A stretch of DNA of 64,000 bases from Clostridium manihotivorum (GTDB lineage Bacteria; Bacillota; Clostridia; Clostridiales; Clostridiaceae): the NCBI RefSeq assembly GCF_004015185.1, contig NZ_CP025746.1:992001-1056000 (forward strand), in the 5' to 3' direction. Numbering within the stretch: the stretch's first letter is position 1; every line of letters begins with the position of its first letter. Positions 36,501-45,564 of this stretch are shown here, in pieces. Below the pieces are notes generated by a model that was not told where the DNA came from, ran no database searches, and worked only from the letters and a program-made list of their open reading frames with translations. Position numbers and translations under genes: made by a program.

Positions 36501-39500
36501 TATACTAGATATCTTGAAGAATATGCTAAGCAAGGCATTCCAATATATGCTATGACTCTTCAGAATGAACCAGGACTTCAGATAGATTATCCAAGCTGTT
36601 ATATTACACCAGAGCAAGAACAAAAATTGGCCATAGCAATTAAGGCTGATATTGCAAAGAGCGATGTACTAAAAGGAAAAGATATTAAGATATGGGCTTT
36701 TGATCACAACTTTGACAGCGGAGTTAGTTTTGCAACTCAGGCTCTAAATAATGATGCTTCAAAGTCTGCAATTGATGGCATAGCCTTCCATGATTATGGT
36801 GGAGAGCCAACCGCAATGACACAGGTTCATAATTTGTTCCCAGATCACTCGGTAAATCTTACAGAAAGATCTGTTTGGGGGACCACTGGTGCTGATAGAA
36901 TAATTCAGTACTATAGAAACTATGCTGAAAGCTATAACTCTTGGGTAACTATGCTAGATAGTAATATATCACCGGAACAATGGACTGGAACTCCTGATCC
37001 TACCATGTTCGTTTTAGATGCAAATGATAACAACAATTATTGGGCTACACCAGAATACTATATAACTGGACAGTTCTCAAAATTCATTAAGCCAGGAGCA
37101 GTGAGAGTAGATAGCGATTATGGTTCCTCAGATACTGTTACAGATGTGGTGTTCAAGAACACAGATGGTACTTTAGTAGCAGTAGTGGTAAATCAGACTG
37201 ATCAAGCTCAAAGCTTTAAGTTAACAAGTAGTGGAGCACAGATTTTTGCAAGTATCCCTGCAAAGAATGTAGCTACTTATGTGTGGAAACCTATTGATGG
37301 AGATAAGGTAAATGCTGTTCCAGGAACCTTTAGTTCAACCAACTATACAGAAGCTAGTTCAAATATAAAGGTAGAGGGAGACCATACTGCTTATATACAT
37401 GACAATAATTACCTTGATTATTATGTGAAGGTTGATGAAGCTGGTTTATATAACATGACCTTTGAAACAGCAACACCATGGGGAAACTATGATGATAATG
37501 TTAAAAAGAATAGACAGATACATGTGCTTTTAGGCGACCAAGAGTTAACAAATGTTTTAGTGCCTCAAACTGCTTGGGACAATCAAACCTGGAGTAATTA
37601 CTTTACAGTAAAGAATACAGTTAACTTCAAGAATAAAGGTTTGCAAAAAATAAGATTCAATATTGATGCAGGAGAATTTAATATAAGAAATATTAAATTT
37701 GAAAAGGCTGTTCCAATATATAATCTGCCTGGAAGAATAGATGGTACAAATTATATTAACTCAAGAGGTGTAGTGATAGAAAATGGAAAGGTAGGCTACG
37801 TAGATAAAGACGACTTTATGGAGTATAAAGTTAACGTAGCTGAAGATGGCGAGTATAATCTCAATCTTAATGTTGCTTCAAATAACGACAAGCCAAGTTT
37901 TGATATATATTCTGATGATAAACTTATTAAAAACGTAGAGCTTGAAAGCACTGGTGCCTGGGATAACTGGAAGCTAGAAGGATCAAAAATAAGTCTTACA
38001 AAAGGAGAACATACTCTTAAGCTATTAGCTAAAGTAGGCTTTAACTTAGATTGGTTCTCTGTAGGTGCAGCAATAAGTTCAAGCAATACCACTATAAATG
38101 AAGGTAAAGAAGATAAAGCCGTGGTAAACCTTAAGCTTTATGATGGTGAGTTTGTACCTACTCTTACTAAAGCAAATTGGAAGTTAAGTGGATTACCTTC
38201 AGGTATTGATTACGACATTGAAAGAGTAGATGATACAACTGCAAGGCTTACACTTCATGGGAACTCAAATGTTGATTTTGATTATGATAAACTTATAAAT
38301 ATAGAGATGTGTGCTAAGGAAATTGGAGGATTAAGTGATAAAACTTATAGTATTAGTAGCAGCTTTGTAATAACAGCTAATAACGATAAAGAAACCTTAC
38401 TTTCTGATAAGACTATTCCTATAAATACACCATATGTAGATGTAACCTTAAGTGGAGGAACCTTTATACAAGAAAAGGTTAATGATGTAAGTCTATCAGG
38501 AGCTCTTGTTGATGGAAAGTATGCTAAGCTAGATTCAGTTGAATACTTGGATGCAACTCATATAAGAATTCATTTAAAATGGCTTGCAACCTATTATGAA
38601 GATCTTCCAATGGATATAAATGTACCTGTAACTGCATATAGCGACTCCACAAACGATAGTGGATTGACTACTGAAATTACCTGTGGAAAGAGTGATTTGA
38701 AGCCAACGCCATGTAAGGTTGGGGATAAGGCAATTACTTTAACTGAGGACAAAGCTTATAGAACTAAAGGTTCTCTAAATAGTGAGGTTCAACCAGGTAA
38801 TAGAGTTGATTACTATCTAGATGTAGCAGAAGCTGGAGACTATACAATAACCTATACTGCAAATAACAATGCTTCAATTACCAATGCCATAAAGATAAGC
38901 ACTGGAAATGACCTTAATGTTTCAGGAAATATAGCTACTTTAAGCCTAGCTAAGTTCTGGGGAAATAATCTTGACGTAAAGGATACTGTAAGGCTAGAGG
39001 CTGGCCTTCAGACCTTAAGATTAGAGGTTGTAAACGGAGGCTTTAGTTTAAATTCAATCTCTATAGCTAAGAAGCAAGGGCCACAGGATATCAAAGCAGA
39101 TAGTAATGGAGATATAACTGTTATCAATGCTGATAGTGTTTTTGGTGGATCAAGAGATAAGGGATATGCTATTGAGACAAAAGATGGTGTAAAGAATATA
39201 GGGGATACTTCTGTAGGTTCATACATGGATTACTCTGTAAATGTTAAAAAAGCAGGAATTTACAAAGTAACTTATAACTATGCTGATTCAGTAAGTTCAG
39301 TGCCAGTAGCAGTACTTCAGGATGGTCAGGGAAAAGAGCTTGGTAAAGTAAAACTTCCAACTACAGGAGATTGGAATAAGTGGGCTGATTCCGACTCAAC
39401 ACCAGTATATCTTAATGAGGGAGTTCAAACCTTAAGAGTTTATGTTGATGTTGATGGCTTTAATATAAGATCATTTAATTTAAAGTATATATTAGATAAT

Positions 39501-41030
39501 ACAGCACCTAGCATATATGGAAGTGATGCTGTTATTCAAAAGGGAGAAAAGCCAGATTTAATGAAAGCTATTGGCTTAAGCGCCATAGATGATATGGATG
39601 GAGATATCACTGGTAAGGTGGCATTAGATGACAGTAAGCTGGATATAAATAATGTAGGAACTTATGAAGTTACTGCCACAGTATCAGACACTTCTGGCAA
39701 TAAGGCTTCAAAGACATTCAAGATAACTGTAAAAGAAGATGCCATTGCACCGGTTATAGAAGGACATAATGCAGTATTGCCAGTAGGTGCAAGCTTTGAT
39801 CCAATAAAAGATTTAGGAATAAAGATAACTGATAATAAGGATGGAGATATAACTAATAAAGCAGTTATTACTCAGGTTGTTGATACATCTAAGGATGGAG
39901 TATTTAGAGTAAAAGTATCAGTTACTGATAATTCAGGAAATAGTTCCGTAAGCTACTTTATAGTAAGAGTATTGAGCATGGGTGTAATTGATACAAGTGA
40001 TATAACTATAAATGTAGGAGATAAGTTCAATCCTTTATATGGAGTGAAGGCTCTAGACATAGATGGAGAAGACTTGACCTCAAGGATAGAAGTAACATTT
40101 AACAATGTTGATACCACTAAAGCTGGAAGCTATAAGATTATTTACAAGATAGTTGATAAAGAGGGCAATATAATAAATAAAGAGAGAATGGTCACTGTAA
40201 AAGAAGTAGCTCAGAATCCAGGCAATGGAGGAAATAATTCAGGCAATGGAGGGTCAGGTCAAGGCGGAAACGGAAATTCCAATAATGGAGCAAACAATAA
40301 CCCTGGCAATCCTAGCAATAACTCAGGAAATGGCAACTCCAATAATGGACAGAATATAACCATAATAACCGATGAAAATGGTAAGAAGTTGATTCAGGTG
40401 TCTAAGCTATCCTCTAGTTATAATTTGATTCAAATAGCTGATGGTTCTAGAGAGTTTACTTTAGAGGTTAGCGATATAGAAACCTTAAAGTCTGGCAATG
40501 GAAGTTTGGAGATAAAGAGCTCAAATCTAGATGTGTTAGTTCCATTTACAGCTATAAGTAAACAGTTATTAAAAGATGGATCTAGAGTTGTATTAAGCTT
40601 CAATATTGCTGAGGGAAATGATCTTACAAAAGATATTAGAGGTATAAAGAAGCTATACCAACTCAGCTTATCTGTTGTAACTGGAGCAAATAAAGTTGAT
40701 ATATACAACTTTGCTGATGGAAAAGCTCAAATATCTTTAATACTCACTGACGATGAGCTTAAAGGCTTAGATAAGAACAAGCTTTCAGTATTCTACTACA
40801 ATGAGAATACAAAGCAATTTGAAGTTATGGACACTAAGCTTGATGGCAACAAGGTAAGCTTTGCTACAAATAATTTACCGAAATTTATAGTGGCTGAAAA
40901 AGCTGAAAGTAGCAATCAAGTCCTTCCTACAACTGGCTCAGCTGTTGATAGTAATTTATTAATAGTACTGGCATTGCTAATGATAGTTTTAGGGGCAGGC
41001 GTTACTATTAAGATAAGAAAAACAAAATAG
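33519..41030 (+). CDS. Giant cell-wall-anchored GH3-GH30 glycoside hydrolase with multiple binding modules
   Basis: 2503 residues from the ATG at 33519 (GGGGGAG 8 nt upstream; the in-frame TTG at 33495 lies before that site). Order: signal peptide (about 1-29); GH3 catalytic part (about 45-616) with nucleophile D312 in VVSDYEG; CBM6-like module (about 640-764, GYIDGGDWMDY); GH30 barrel (about 789-1259) with expected acid/base E1017 in LQNEPG and nucleophile E1116 in LTERS; two CBM6-like modules (about 1268-1518); two beta-rich repeats (about 1523-1726); two more CBM6-like modules (about 1728-1992); three DUF5011 Ig-like repeats (about 1993-2230); Asn/Gly linker (about 2233-2280); an unassigned domain; LPTTG (2469-2473), a membrane helix and a basic tail. 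Sortase would link it to the wall. It likely degrades a beta-glucan-like polymer with combined exo- and endo- or debranching activity; exact linkage is not readable. Confidence 0.88.
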   Translation: MLKKWLARFLTATFITTMVLGNGTASIVKAEDTPRYLDSRLSVDERVQDLMSRMTIDEKIGQMVQAERKTATAEDVKNYFLGSILSGGGSLPTPNTAESWADMVDGFQKAASETRLRIPILYGVDAVHGHNNVFGATIFPHNIGLGASGDADITKKIGQATAEEMRATGVTWTFAPTLGIAHNERWGRTYETFGESSELASKLGAAYVKGLQGDEPSRTLKKNNTVIATAKHYIGEGLTTDGVNQGNAVISNLSETLKDELLPPYISAVNAGARSVMVSYNSINGEKCHGNVDLITNVLKGQLGFKGIVVSDYEGIAQLPGTERDQIKKAINAGIDMAMVPNSWRSFITNLKDLVAKKEVTEDRINDAVTRILKVKFEQGLFEDPYAQRDLLKTVGSQDHRDIARQAVRESLVLLKNDNDILGKLKDKKNILVAGKSADDIGLQCGGWTITWQGAAGKTTNGTTILQGIKNTVGKDVKVTYNSRGRAASDNDAAVVVIGEKPYAETDGDRTPDALTLDSDDITTLKNIKATNPNLPIVVVLVSGRPLTIADQIGDMDGLVEAWLPGTEGQGIADVLFGNYDFTGKLNITWPWYASDITNKKADGKALFKFGYGLKKGQTAALPAKPNQVDNSIAIPGKVEAEAYTSMYGIQTENVSDVGGGKDVGYIDGGDWMDYSVNVKEDGKYKVEFRVASPGGSTSGAQLFSGSKNLTKADIPDTGGWQNWTTVEGVANIKAGKQTLRFKAGNGNFNMNWINFTRIGDYEDNGGDNGGGQTPVPTPSGPIIKAGAVDVYMSSSEQSGSMSWYDAPKDLSNTLSKKDNLDITSEDDTKVTDIKIDQSKEYQKFLGMGSSLEESTINNISKMSPEKRTEFLKKLVDPVDGAGMSLMRLTIGTADFTGRDFYTYYDNVPAADGPDWYNTTGKGFSIQKDIDYNIVSTVKEALKINPNLKLFSSPWTPPGWMKEQTDSSKSYENNDKLIKGGKLSDAHISDAAMYYTRYLEEYAKQGIPIYAMTLQNEPGLQIDYPSCYITPEQEQKLAIAIKADIAKSDVLKGKDIKIWAFDHNFDSGVSFATQALNNDASKSAIDGIAFHDYGGEPTAMTQVHNLFPDHSVNLTERSVWGTTGADRIIQYYRNYAESYNSWVTMLDSNISPEQWTGTPDPTMFVLDANDNNNYWATPEYYITGQFSKFIKPGAVRVDSDYGSSDTVTDVVFKNTDGTLVAVVVNQTDQAQSFKLTSSGAQIFASIPAKNVATYVWKPIDGDKVNAVPGTFSSTNYTEASSNIKVEGDHTAYIHDNNYLDYYVKVDEAGLYNMTFETATPWGNYDDNVKKNRQIHVLLGDQELTNVLVPQTAWDNQTWSNYFTVKNTVNFKNKGLQKIRFNIDAGEFNIRNIKFEKAVPIYNLPGRIDGTNYINSRGVVIENGKVGYVDKDDFMEYKVNVAEDGEYNLNLNVASNNDKPSFDIYSDDKLIKNVELESTGAWDNWKLEGSKISLTKGEHTLKLLAKVGFNLDWFSVGAAISSSNTTINEGKEDKAVVNLKLYDGEFVPTLTKANWKLSGLPSGIDYDIERVDDTTARLTLHGNSNVDFDYDKLINIEMCAKEIGGLSDKTYSISSSFVITANNDKETLLSDKTIPINTPYVDVTLSGGTFIQEKVNDVSLSGALVDGKYAKLDSVEYLDATHIRIHLKWLATYYEDLPMDINVPVTAYSDSTNDSGLTTEITCGKSDLKPTPCKVGDKAITLTEDKAYRTKGSLNSEVQPGNRVDYYLDVAEAGDYTITYTANNNASITNAIKISTGNDLNVSGNIATLSLAKFWGNNLDVKDTVRLEAGLQTLRLEVVNGGFSLNSISIAKKQGPQDIKADSNGDITVINADSVFGGSRDKGYAIETKDGVKNIGDTSVGSYMDYSVNVKKAGIYKVTYNYADSVSSVPVAVLQDGQGKELGKVKLPTTGDWNKWADSDSTPVYLNEGVQTLRVYVDVDGFNIRSFNLKYILDNTAPSIYGSDAVIQKGEKPDLMKAIGLSAIDDMDGDITGKVALDDSKLDINNVGTYEVTATVSDTSGNKASKTFKITVKEDAIAPVIEGHNAVLPVGASFDPIKDLGIKITDNKDGDITNKAVITQVVDTSKDGVFRVKVSVTDNSGNSSVSYFIVRVLSMGVIDTSDITINVGDKFNPLYGVKALDIDGEDLTSRIEVTFNNVDTTKAGSYKIIYKIVDKEGNIINKERMVTVKEVAQNPGNGGNNSGNGGSGQGGNGNSNNGANNNPGNPSNNSGNGNSNNGQNITIITDENGKKLIQVSKLSSSYNLIQIADGSREFTLEVSDIETLKSGNGSLEIKSSNLDVLVPFTAISKQLLKDGSRVVLSFNIAEGNDLTKDIRGIKKLYQLSLSVVTGANKVDIYNFADGKAQISLILTDDELKGLDKNKLSVFYYNENTKQFEVMDTKLDGNKVSFATNNLPKFIVAEKAESSNQVLPTTGSAVDSNLLIVLALLMIVLGAGVTIKIRKTK

Positions 41031-41044
41031 AACTGATATTCAAA

Positions 41045-41082
41045 ACAGGCCATAGGTTAAAATACTATGGCTTGTTTTTGTA
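41045..41082 (+). terminator. Hairpin terminator of the GH3-GH30 gene
   Basis: CAGGCCATAG (41046-41055) pairs with CTATGGCTTG (41065-41074), followed by a T run. Confidence 0.8.
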
Positions 41083-41107
41083 TTTTAATTCATTATGGAA
41101 TTAATAT

Positions 41108-41260
41108 ATAGGTTCTATTACGAAAACTTAAGTTATGCATGTTCGAAAATCGTAGGTTTTGGGAATTAGATGATCCAGGTTTCTGAGGATTAGATGATCA
41201 CGGTTTTGGGAAGCATCACGGATGCATAAATTATTAGTTGAAGTTGGATAGCTATAGTAA
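41108..41260. repeat. Repeat family B, enlarged copy
   Basis: Left end TAGGTTCTATTACGAAAACT, right end TTAGTTGAAGTTGGATAGCT then ATAG. The centre holds three near-copies of a short GGTTTTGGGA / GGTTTCTGAGG unit separated by ATTAGATGATC, so it has expanded internally. The rest of the 403-bp spacer before the chemoreceptor shows nothing I can name. Confidence 0.55.
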
Positions 41261-41433
41261 AAAATACCGAATAATTATTACATTAAAAATATAAATCATC
41301 TATGAATTTTTATAATATTGGAACGATAATATAATTAATAATCGGTATTATGAAAAATAAATAGGGATATTTTTGCAGAAGTTGCGTGAATATTCCAACA
41401 ATAAAAACTAATATATAGGTTTGGAGGAATTGT

Positions 41434-43134
41434 ATGAAAAAGAGAAGGAAAGATTTCAAAATAGTTCATGGGATTGTAGCCTTGTGGTTAATTGCAGTAA
41501 TTTCTTTATTGTCAGTAGAATCTGTAGCCATAATAAATATGTACAAAATAAATGGCAATCTCACTAGTCTCAATGAGAAGCAACTTCAAAATATTAAAAT
41601 TCTTGGAGATGTTAATGGTTCTTTTAATGGGATGAGAAATGTACTTACTAAAATAATTGACAGAACTTATGATGAGGCAATGATAACAACTGTCAAGGAT
41701 ACTGATAGTAAGATAAGAACACTTATTAGTGAGCTTAATACTAAAGGTAATTCTGATGAAAAGAATAAACTTATAAGTGATATGAAAGATTATTATGATA
41801 AGTATATGGACAAGTTCCCTCCACTAGCTGAAAAAAGAAAAGTTGGACAAGCAATGACTAAGGAGTACATGGACGACTATACTAAGGTTGGTACAGGAGT
41901 GAGCACAAGTATAGAAAAGCTTGTTGCTAGTGAAAAGCAGTCTGCAGATCTTATAAATAAGCAAAGTCAAGATGATTTTGTATCAACAAGAACCAAATTT
42001 ATATTAATTACCGCTGGTATTTTTATTTTGGTTACAGCTATATCTATGTTTATATTATGGTACATAAGAAATTCTATAAAAGAATTTACAGCTCAGTTAA
42101 AGGTTGTAGCATCAGGAGATTTAACTTTGGACATAGAAACAAACGAGAATAATGAGTTTGGAATAATGAAAAGAGAACTATCTTCAACAGTAGATGCAAT
42201 AGCCATCATATTAGGTGAGGTTAAGCAAGATGCTGGTAAGATGAATGACCAAGCGTTATCTCTATCTGCCATTTCAGAAGAGATGACATCTTCATCTCAA
42301 GAGGTTAGTACTGCTATACAAGAAGTTGCAATAGGTTCTACCTCACAGGCTCAAGAGCTTATGACAATAGCTGGCGTTGTTAATGAATTTGGAGAAGCTA
42401 TAGAAAACATTTCTGGCATTGTTGGTAATGTTAATAAATCAACGGAAACTATAAGTTCCATGGCAAACCTTAGTAACGAACAAATGCAGAGCTTGGTTCT
42501 TTCAGCTAAGACGGTAAGTGAATCCTTTGAAAAGGTTACTGATAAAATTGATAAGCTGGGAGCAAACATAAAAGAAATAAATGGAATAACCTCACTTATA
42601 AATAGTATTGCAGATCAAACCAATCTTTTAGCTTTAAATGCAGCAATAGAGGCAGCAAGAGCTGGAGAAGCTGGAAAAGGCTTTGCTGTAGTAGCAGATG
42701 AAATCAGAAAATTAGCAGAACAAAGCAAAGAGTCATCTACAGAAATAAATAGTAGACTTGATATGATATCAAAGGAAACTAGTGAGGTGGTAGATACCAC
42801 CAATGTGGTTAATGATGAGTTTACAGGACAGATAAATACTATAGAAGAGTCGATAGCTTCCTTTAAGAATATAATAGAGCTAGTGGAAGAAGTGATTCCA
42901 TTGATGAAGGAAGTAAGTGGAGCTATGAATAGTATTGATTCTGATAAGAATGACATAATTGCGAGAATTGGTAATGCTTCTGCAGTAGCAGAGGAAAATT
43001 CAGCTTCATCGGAAGAAATAACAGCATCTTCAGAGCAAATGAGTAGTTCTTCAGAAGAAGTAGCAGAATCAGCTCAAACTCTATCTGAAATGTCAAGCAG
43101 TATGGTTTCAGTGGTAAATAGATTCAAAGTATAA
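41434..43134 (+). CDS. Methyl-accepting chemotaxis protein with four-helix-bundle sensor
   Basis: 566 residues: a basic N-tip, membrane helix (about 14-34), an all-alpha extracytoplasmic sensor of the 4HB/TarH type (about 35-185), a second helix (about 188-210), HAMP, and a cytoplasmic signalling coiled coil with the hairpin tip [21 protein letters not shown] (two blocks) near residue 400. The C-terminal third is Ser/Glu-rich. It lies between polysaccharidase genes and may report oligosaccharides, but nothing in the sensor shows the ligand. GGAGGAATT precedes the ATG and a terminator follows. Confidence 0.92.
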   Translation: MKKRRKDFKIVHGIVALWLIAVISLLSVESVAIINMYKINGNLTSLNEKQLQNIKILGDVNGSFNGMRNVLTKIIDRTYDEAMITTVKDTDSKIRTLISELNTKGNSDEKNKLISDMKDYYDKYMDKFPPLAEKRKVGQAMTKEYMDDYTKVGTGVSTSIEKLVASEKQSADLINKQSQDDFVSTRTKFILITAGIFILVTAISMFILWYIRNSIKEFTAQLKVVASGDLTLDIETNENNEFGIMKRELSSTVDAIAIILGEVKQDAGKMNDQALSLSAISEEMTSSSQEVSTAIQEVAIGSTSQAQELMTIAGVVNEFGEAIENISGIVGNVNKSTETISSMANLSNEQMQSLVLSAKTVSESFEKVTDKIDKLGANIKEINGITSLINSIADQTNLLALNAAIEAARAGEAGKGFAVVADEIRKLAEQSKESSTEINSRLDMISKETSEVVDTTNVVNDEFTGQINTIEESIASFKNIIELVEEVIPLMKEVSGAMNSIDSDKNDIIARIGNASAVAEENSASSEEITASSEQMSSSSEEVAESAQTLSEMSSSMVSVVNRFKV

Positions 43135-43138
43135 CATA

Positions 43139-43165
43139 AAAAGCAGCTATCAAGCTGCTTTTTAC
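43139..43165. terminator. Bidirectional terminator
   Basis: AAAAGCAGCT - atca - AGCTGCTTTTT, between the chemoreceptor gene and the converging DeoR-type gene. Confidence 0.8.
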
Positions 43166-43189
43166 TTTGCAAAGAAATATAGGTTTATT

Positions 43190-43951
43190 CTAAAATACAT
43201 CAATATTAAAGTCTGTTAGTATACTAGCAATTTCTTCTTTTGGAGCTGTATCTGTAATTATTGAGTCTATATCACCTAGGCATGCAAATTTATAGTTCCC
43301 ATCTATATGAAACTTTGAGCTTTCCATAACTACATAGCTTTTTTTACTTGATTCTAATATAGCTTTTTTTGTTATGCCGTCATCTATATCAAAGGTTGTG
43401 ATGCTTTCATCGAAGACATCAACCCCACAGCTTCCTATAAAGGATTTGTCAAATTTGTATTTTGATATAGCCTCAATGGTTGGAGCACCTGTAAAGCCAT
43501 CTAGATTCCTGTTAAGGATTCCACCGGTAGCTATAACTCTTATATTGCTTGGTTTTGAAAGAACATTTAGTATGTCCAGCATGTTTGTGACTATAGTTAT
43601 TTGCTTATCACTAGCAGCTAATAGCTTTGCTAATAAAATGTTAGTAGTTGATATGTCTAAAAATATAGTTTCTCTATGATTAATTAGCTTAAAGGCTTTT
43701 TCTGCTATTATGCTTTTTGTAGATATATTGGCATCTTTTCTTGTTACTACGTCCTTAACTTCGGCAGTTCCTCTAACCTGGACAGCTCCTCCGTAAGTCC
43801 TTTTCAAAAGCCCTCGGTTTTCTAAAGTCTTTAAGTCCTTTCTTATACAATCCTCTGTAACATTAAATTTGATACTTAAGTCTTTAACTTTAATCTTTCC
43901 TTCATTTTCTAATATATTAATAATTGAATCTAATCTTTCTTCTGCAAACAA
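43190..43951 (-). CDS. DeoR-family transcriptional regulator
   Basis: 253 residues from a TTG start placed 8 nt after GGAGG. The N-terminal helix-turn-helix (about 5-55) reads RLDSIINILENEGKIKVKDL then FNVTEDCIRKDLKTLE and RTYGGA, the DeoR signature. The C-terminal sugar-phosphate sensor domain (about 75-230) resembles ribose-5-phosphate isomerase, with IFLDISTTN and IVTNMLDIL. It probably represses a sugar catabolic gene in response to a phosphorylated sugar. It is divergent from the transaldolase-type gene 562 bp away, the nearest candidate target. Confidence 0.88.
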   Translation of the reverse strand: MFAEERLDSIINILENEGKIKVKDLSIKFNVTEDCIRKDLKTLENRGLLKRTYGGAVQVRGTAEVKDVVTRKDANISTKSIIAEKAFKLINHRETIFLDISTTNILLAKLLAASDKQITIVTNMLDILNVLSKPSNIRVIATGGILNRNLDGFTGAPTIEAISKYKFDKSFIGSCGVDVFDESITTFDIDDGITKKAILESSKKSYVVMESSKFHIDGNYKFACLGDIDSIITDTAPKEEIASILTDFNIDVF

Positions 43952-43980
43952 CTACTGTACCTCCAATTCATATTAATTAT

Positions 43981-44027
43981 TCACTTAATTTCATCTAAGC
44001 AGCAGATGATTAGCCACTTAATTTCAA
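43981..44027. repeat. Repeat family A remnant, inverted
   Basis: CATCTAAGCAGCAGATGATT followed by AGCCACTTAATTTCAA is, on the minus strand, the left end of the 380-bp elements. A second partial end (TCACTTAATTT) lies immediately before it. Confidence 0.5.
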
Positions 44028-44097
44028 TGAAATGCTTTAATGTCCGCTATCTCTTATAGAATATTTATTTACCACTCTTTTTTATAACTTACACATA

Positions 44098-44205
44098 TAG
44101 GGAACCAACTTCAACTATTAATTTATACATGCCACAAAATCCCCAGAAGCCGGGATTTTATAACAAGTATAAATTAAGTTTTCGTAAAGGATACCTATAT
44201 ATCTT
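44098..44205. repeat. Repeat family B
   Basis: Left end ATAGGGAACCAACTTCAACT, then ATTAATTTATACATGCC; right end TATAAATTAAGTTTTCGTAA then AGGATACCTATAT. It lies in the divergent spacer between the DeoR and transaldolase genes. The remaining roughly 300 bp of that spacer is extremely A-rich on the transaldolase side and shows no other recognisable element. Confidence 0.6.
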
Positions 44206-44513
44206 GTTCCTTCAAAACTTAAGCTAATATATATTCCTTTGATTTTATTACTGATATCATAAAATATAATTAACCTCTTTTTTAGTATATATTAATTATG
44301 AAATAAAAATAAGAATCAATCAATAATAATATCTATACAAAACTTAAAAAAATCACACTTGAAATAATAAAAAACAAGTATTAAAATAATAATAAGTAAT
44401 AAAAAACAATAACAATAAATAAATTATTGTAAGGATGTAAAAAATATGTTTTGTAATTAATCTAAGTTTTAGGGAGCATTTTATAATAATAAAAAGAATT
44501 AGGGGGAATAATC

Positions 44514-45185
44514 ATGCAACTGATACTAGACACTGGCAACTTGAAAGAAATCCAAGAACTTTCTACAATTTTGGACATAGACGGTGTAACAACTAATCCT
44601 ACAATTGTAGCTAAAGAGAAGAAGAATTTTGTAGATTTAATAAAAGAAATAGGAGAAATAATCGGAGATGAAACTCCAATACATGCACAAGTTATAAGTA
44701 CTAGTTATGAAGATATTATAGAAGAGGCTACATTTATAAGTGGGCTGCGTGAAAATATCTATGTAAAGATACCTGTAACTCATGATGGTTTGAGAGCTAT
44801 AAAGGAATTAAAAAATAAGGGGATAAAGATAACTGCTACAGCTATATTCACTGCTCACCAAGGCTTTTTAGCTGCTAAGGCTGGAGCTGACTATGTAGCA
44901 CCATACGTAAATAGACTTGATAACATATCTGCAGATGGAGTAGGAACAGTTAAGGACCTTATTCAAATAATAGATAGATACGGATTATCAACTAAGGTAC
45001 TAGCTGCAAGTTTTAAGAACACTCAGCAGGTAATTGAGTTGATGAAGGCTGGTGTTCATAGTGTCACTGTACCTTATGACATAGCCAAAGCAATGATGGA
45101 TCATCCACTAACTGATTGGAGTGTAGATAAGTTTATACAAGATTGGGAAGCTGTTTATGGAGTGGGCACTAACACCAAGGGATAA
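44514..45185 (+). CDS. fsa: Transaldolase-like fructose-6-phosphate aldolase
   Basis: 223 residues, the short length of FSA/TalC proteins (classic transaldolases are over 300). LDTGNLKEI and DGVTTNPTIV open the barrel; the Schiff-base Lys is in YVKIPVT; TATAIFT and VAPYVNRLDN follow. It may cleave or form fructose-6-phosphate from dihydroxyacetone and glyceraldehyde-3-phosphate, or act as a transaldolase; the two cannot be separated by motif alone. The start follows GGGGGAAT. The divergent DeoR-family gene is a likely regulator. A terminator ends the transcript. Confidence 0.87.
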   Translation: MQLILDTGNLKEIQELSTILDIDGVTTNPTIVAKEKKNFVDLIKEIGEIIGDETPIHAQVISTSYEDIIEEATFISGLRENIYVKIPVTHDGLRAIKELKNKGIKITATAIFTAHQGFLAAKAGADYVAPYVNRLDNISADGVGTVKDLIQIIDRYGLSTKVLAASFKNTQQVIELMKAGVHSVTVPYDIAKAMMDHPLTDWSVDKFIQDWEAVYGVGTNTKG

Positions 45186-45335
45186 AAAGAAATTAATACT
45201 ATATAGTAATTCGTGACACTAGTGTTTAATATATAAAAAAATATAAAAAATAGTGTAAAATTATAAAAAAAATACGAATATTCTTTGGATATGTGGCCAA
45301 AATATTAATGTTTGAAACGCATAAGTCCAATAATC

Positions 45336-45390
45336 AAAAAAGGTACCTAAATCAGAGCTGCTGGGAGTTTGGTTTAGGTATCTTTTTTAC
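45336..45390 (+). terminator. Terminator after the transaldolase-type gene
   Basis: AAAAAAGGTACCTAAA (45336-45351) pairs with TTTAGGTATCTTTTTT (45373-45388). Its T run also begins the first family D unit. Confidence 0.75.
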
Positions 45391-45564
45391 TGTATAGAAA
45401 TTATAATTTTTTTTGGTTAGACCTAGAAATATCAAGGATTTCAGTAGCTATTTATAGTAAACAGTAAAAAATAAAATTATGTCGCCTGCCAGAATTTCTT
45501 CACATACGTTCAGAAAAGGCAGATGCGCAAAAAGGTTTGCTGAAGAAAGATCGCTTCAGCGACC
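45383..45564 (+). ncRNA. Repeat family D, tandem unit 1 (structured RNA-like element)
   Basis: The unit starts TTTTTTACTGTATAGAA and has TTAGACCTAGAAATATCAAG and AACAGTAAAAAAT, whose ACAGTAAAAAA can pair with the opening TTTTTTACTGT. The conserved hairpin core starts at 45479 (CTGCC/GGCAG). It closes with GGTttGCTGAAG/CTTCAGCgACC and a T run. It is followed directly by a second unit. No protein with a ribosome binding site is encoded. Confidence 0.6.
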
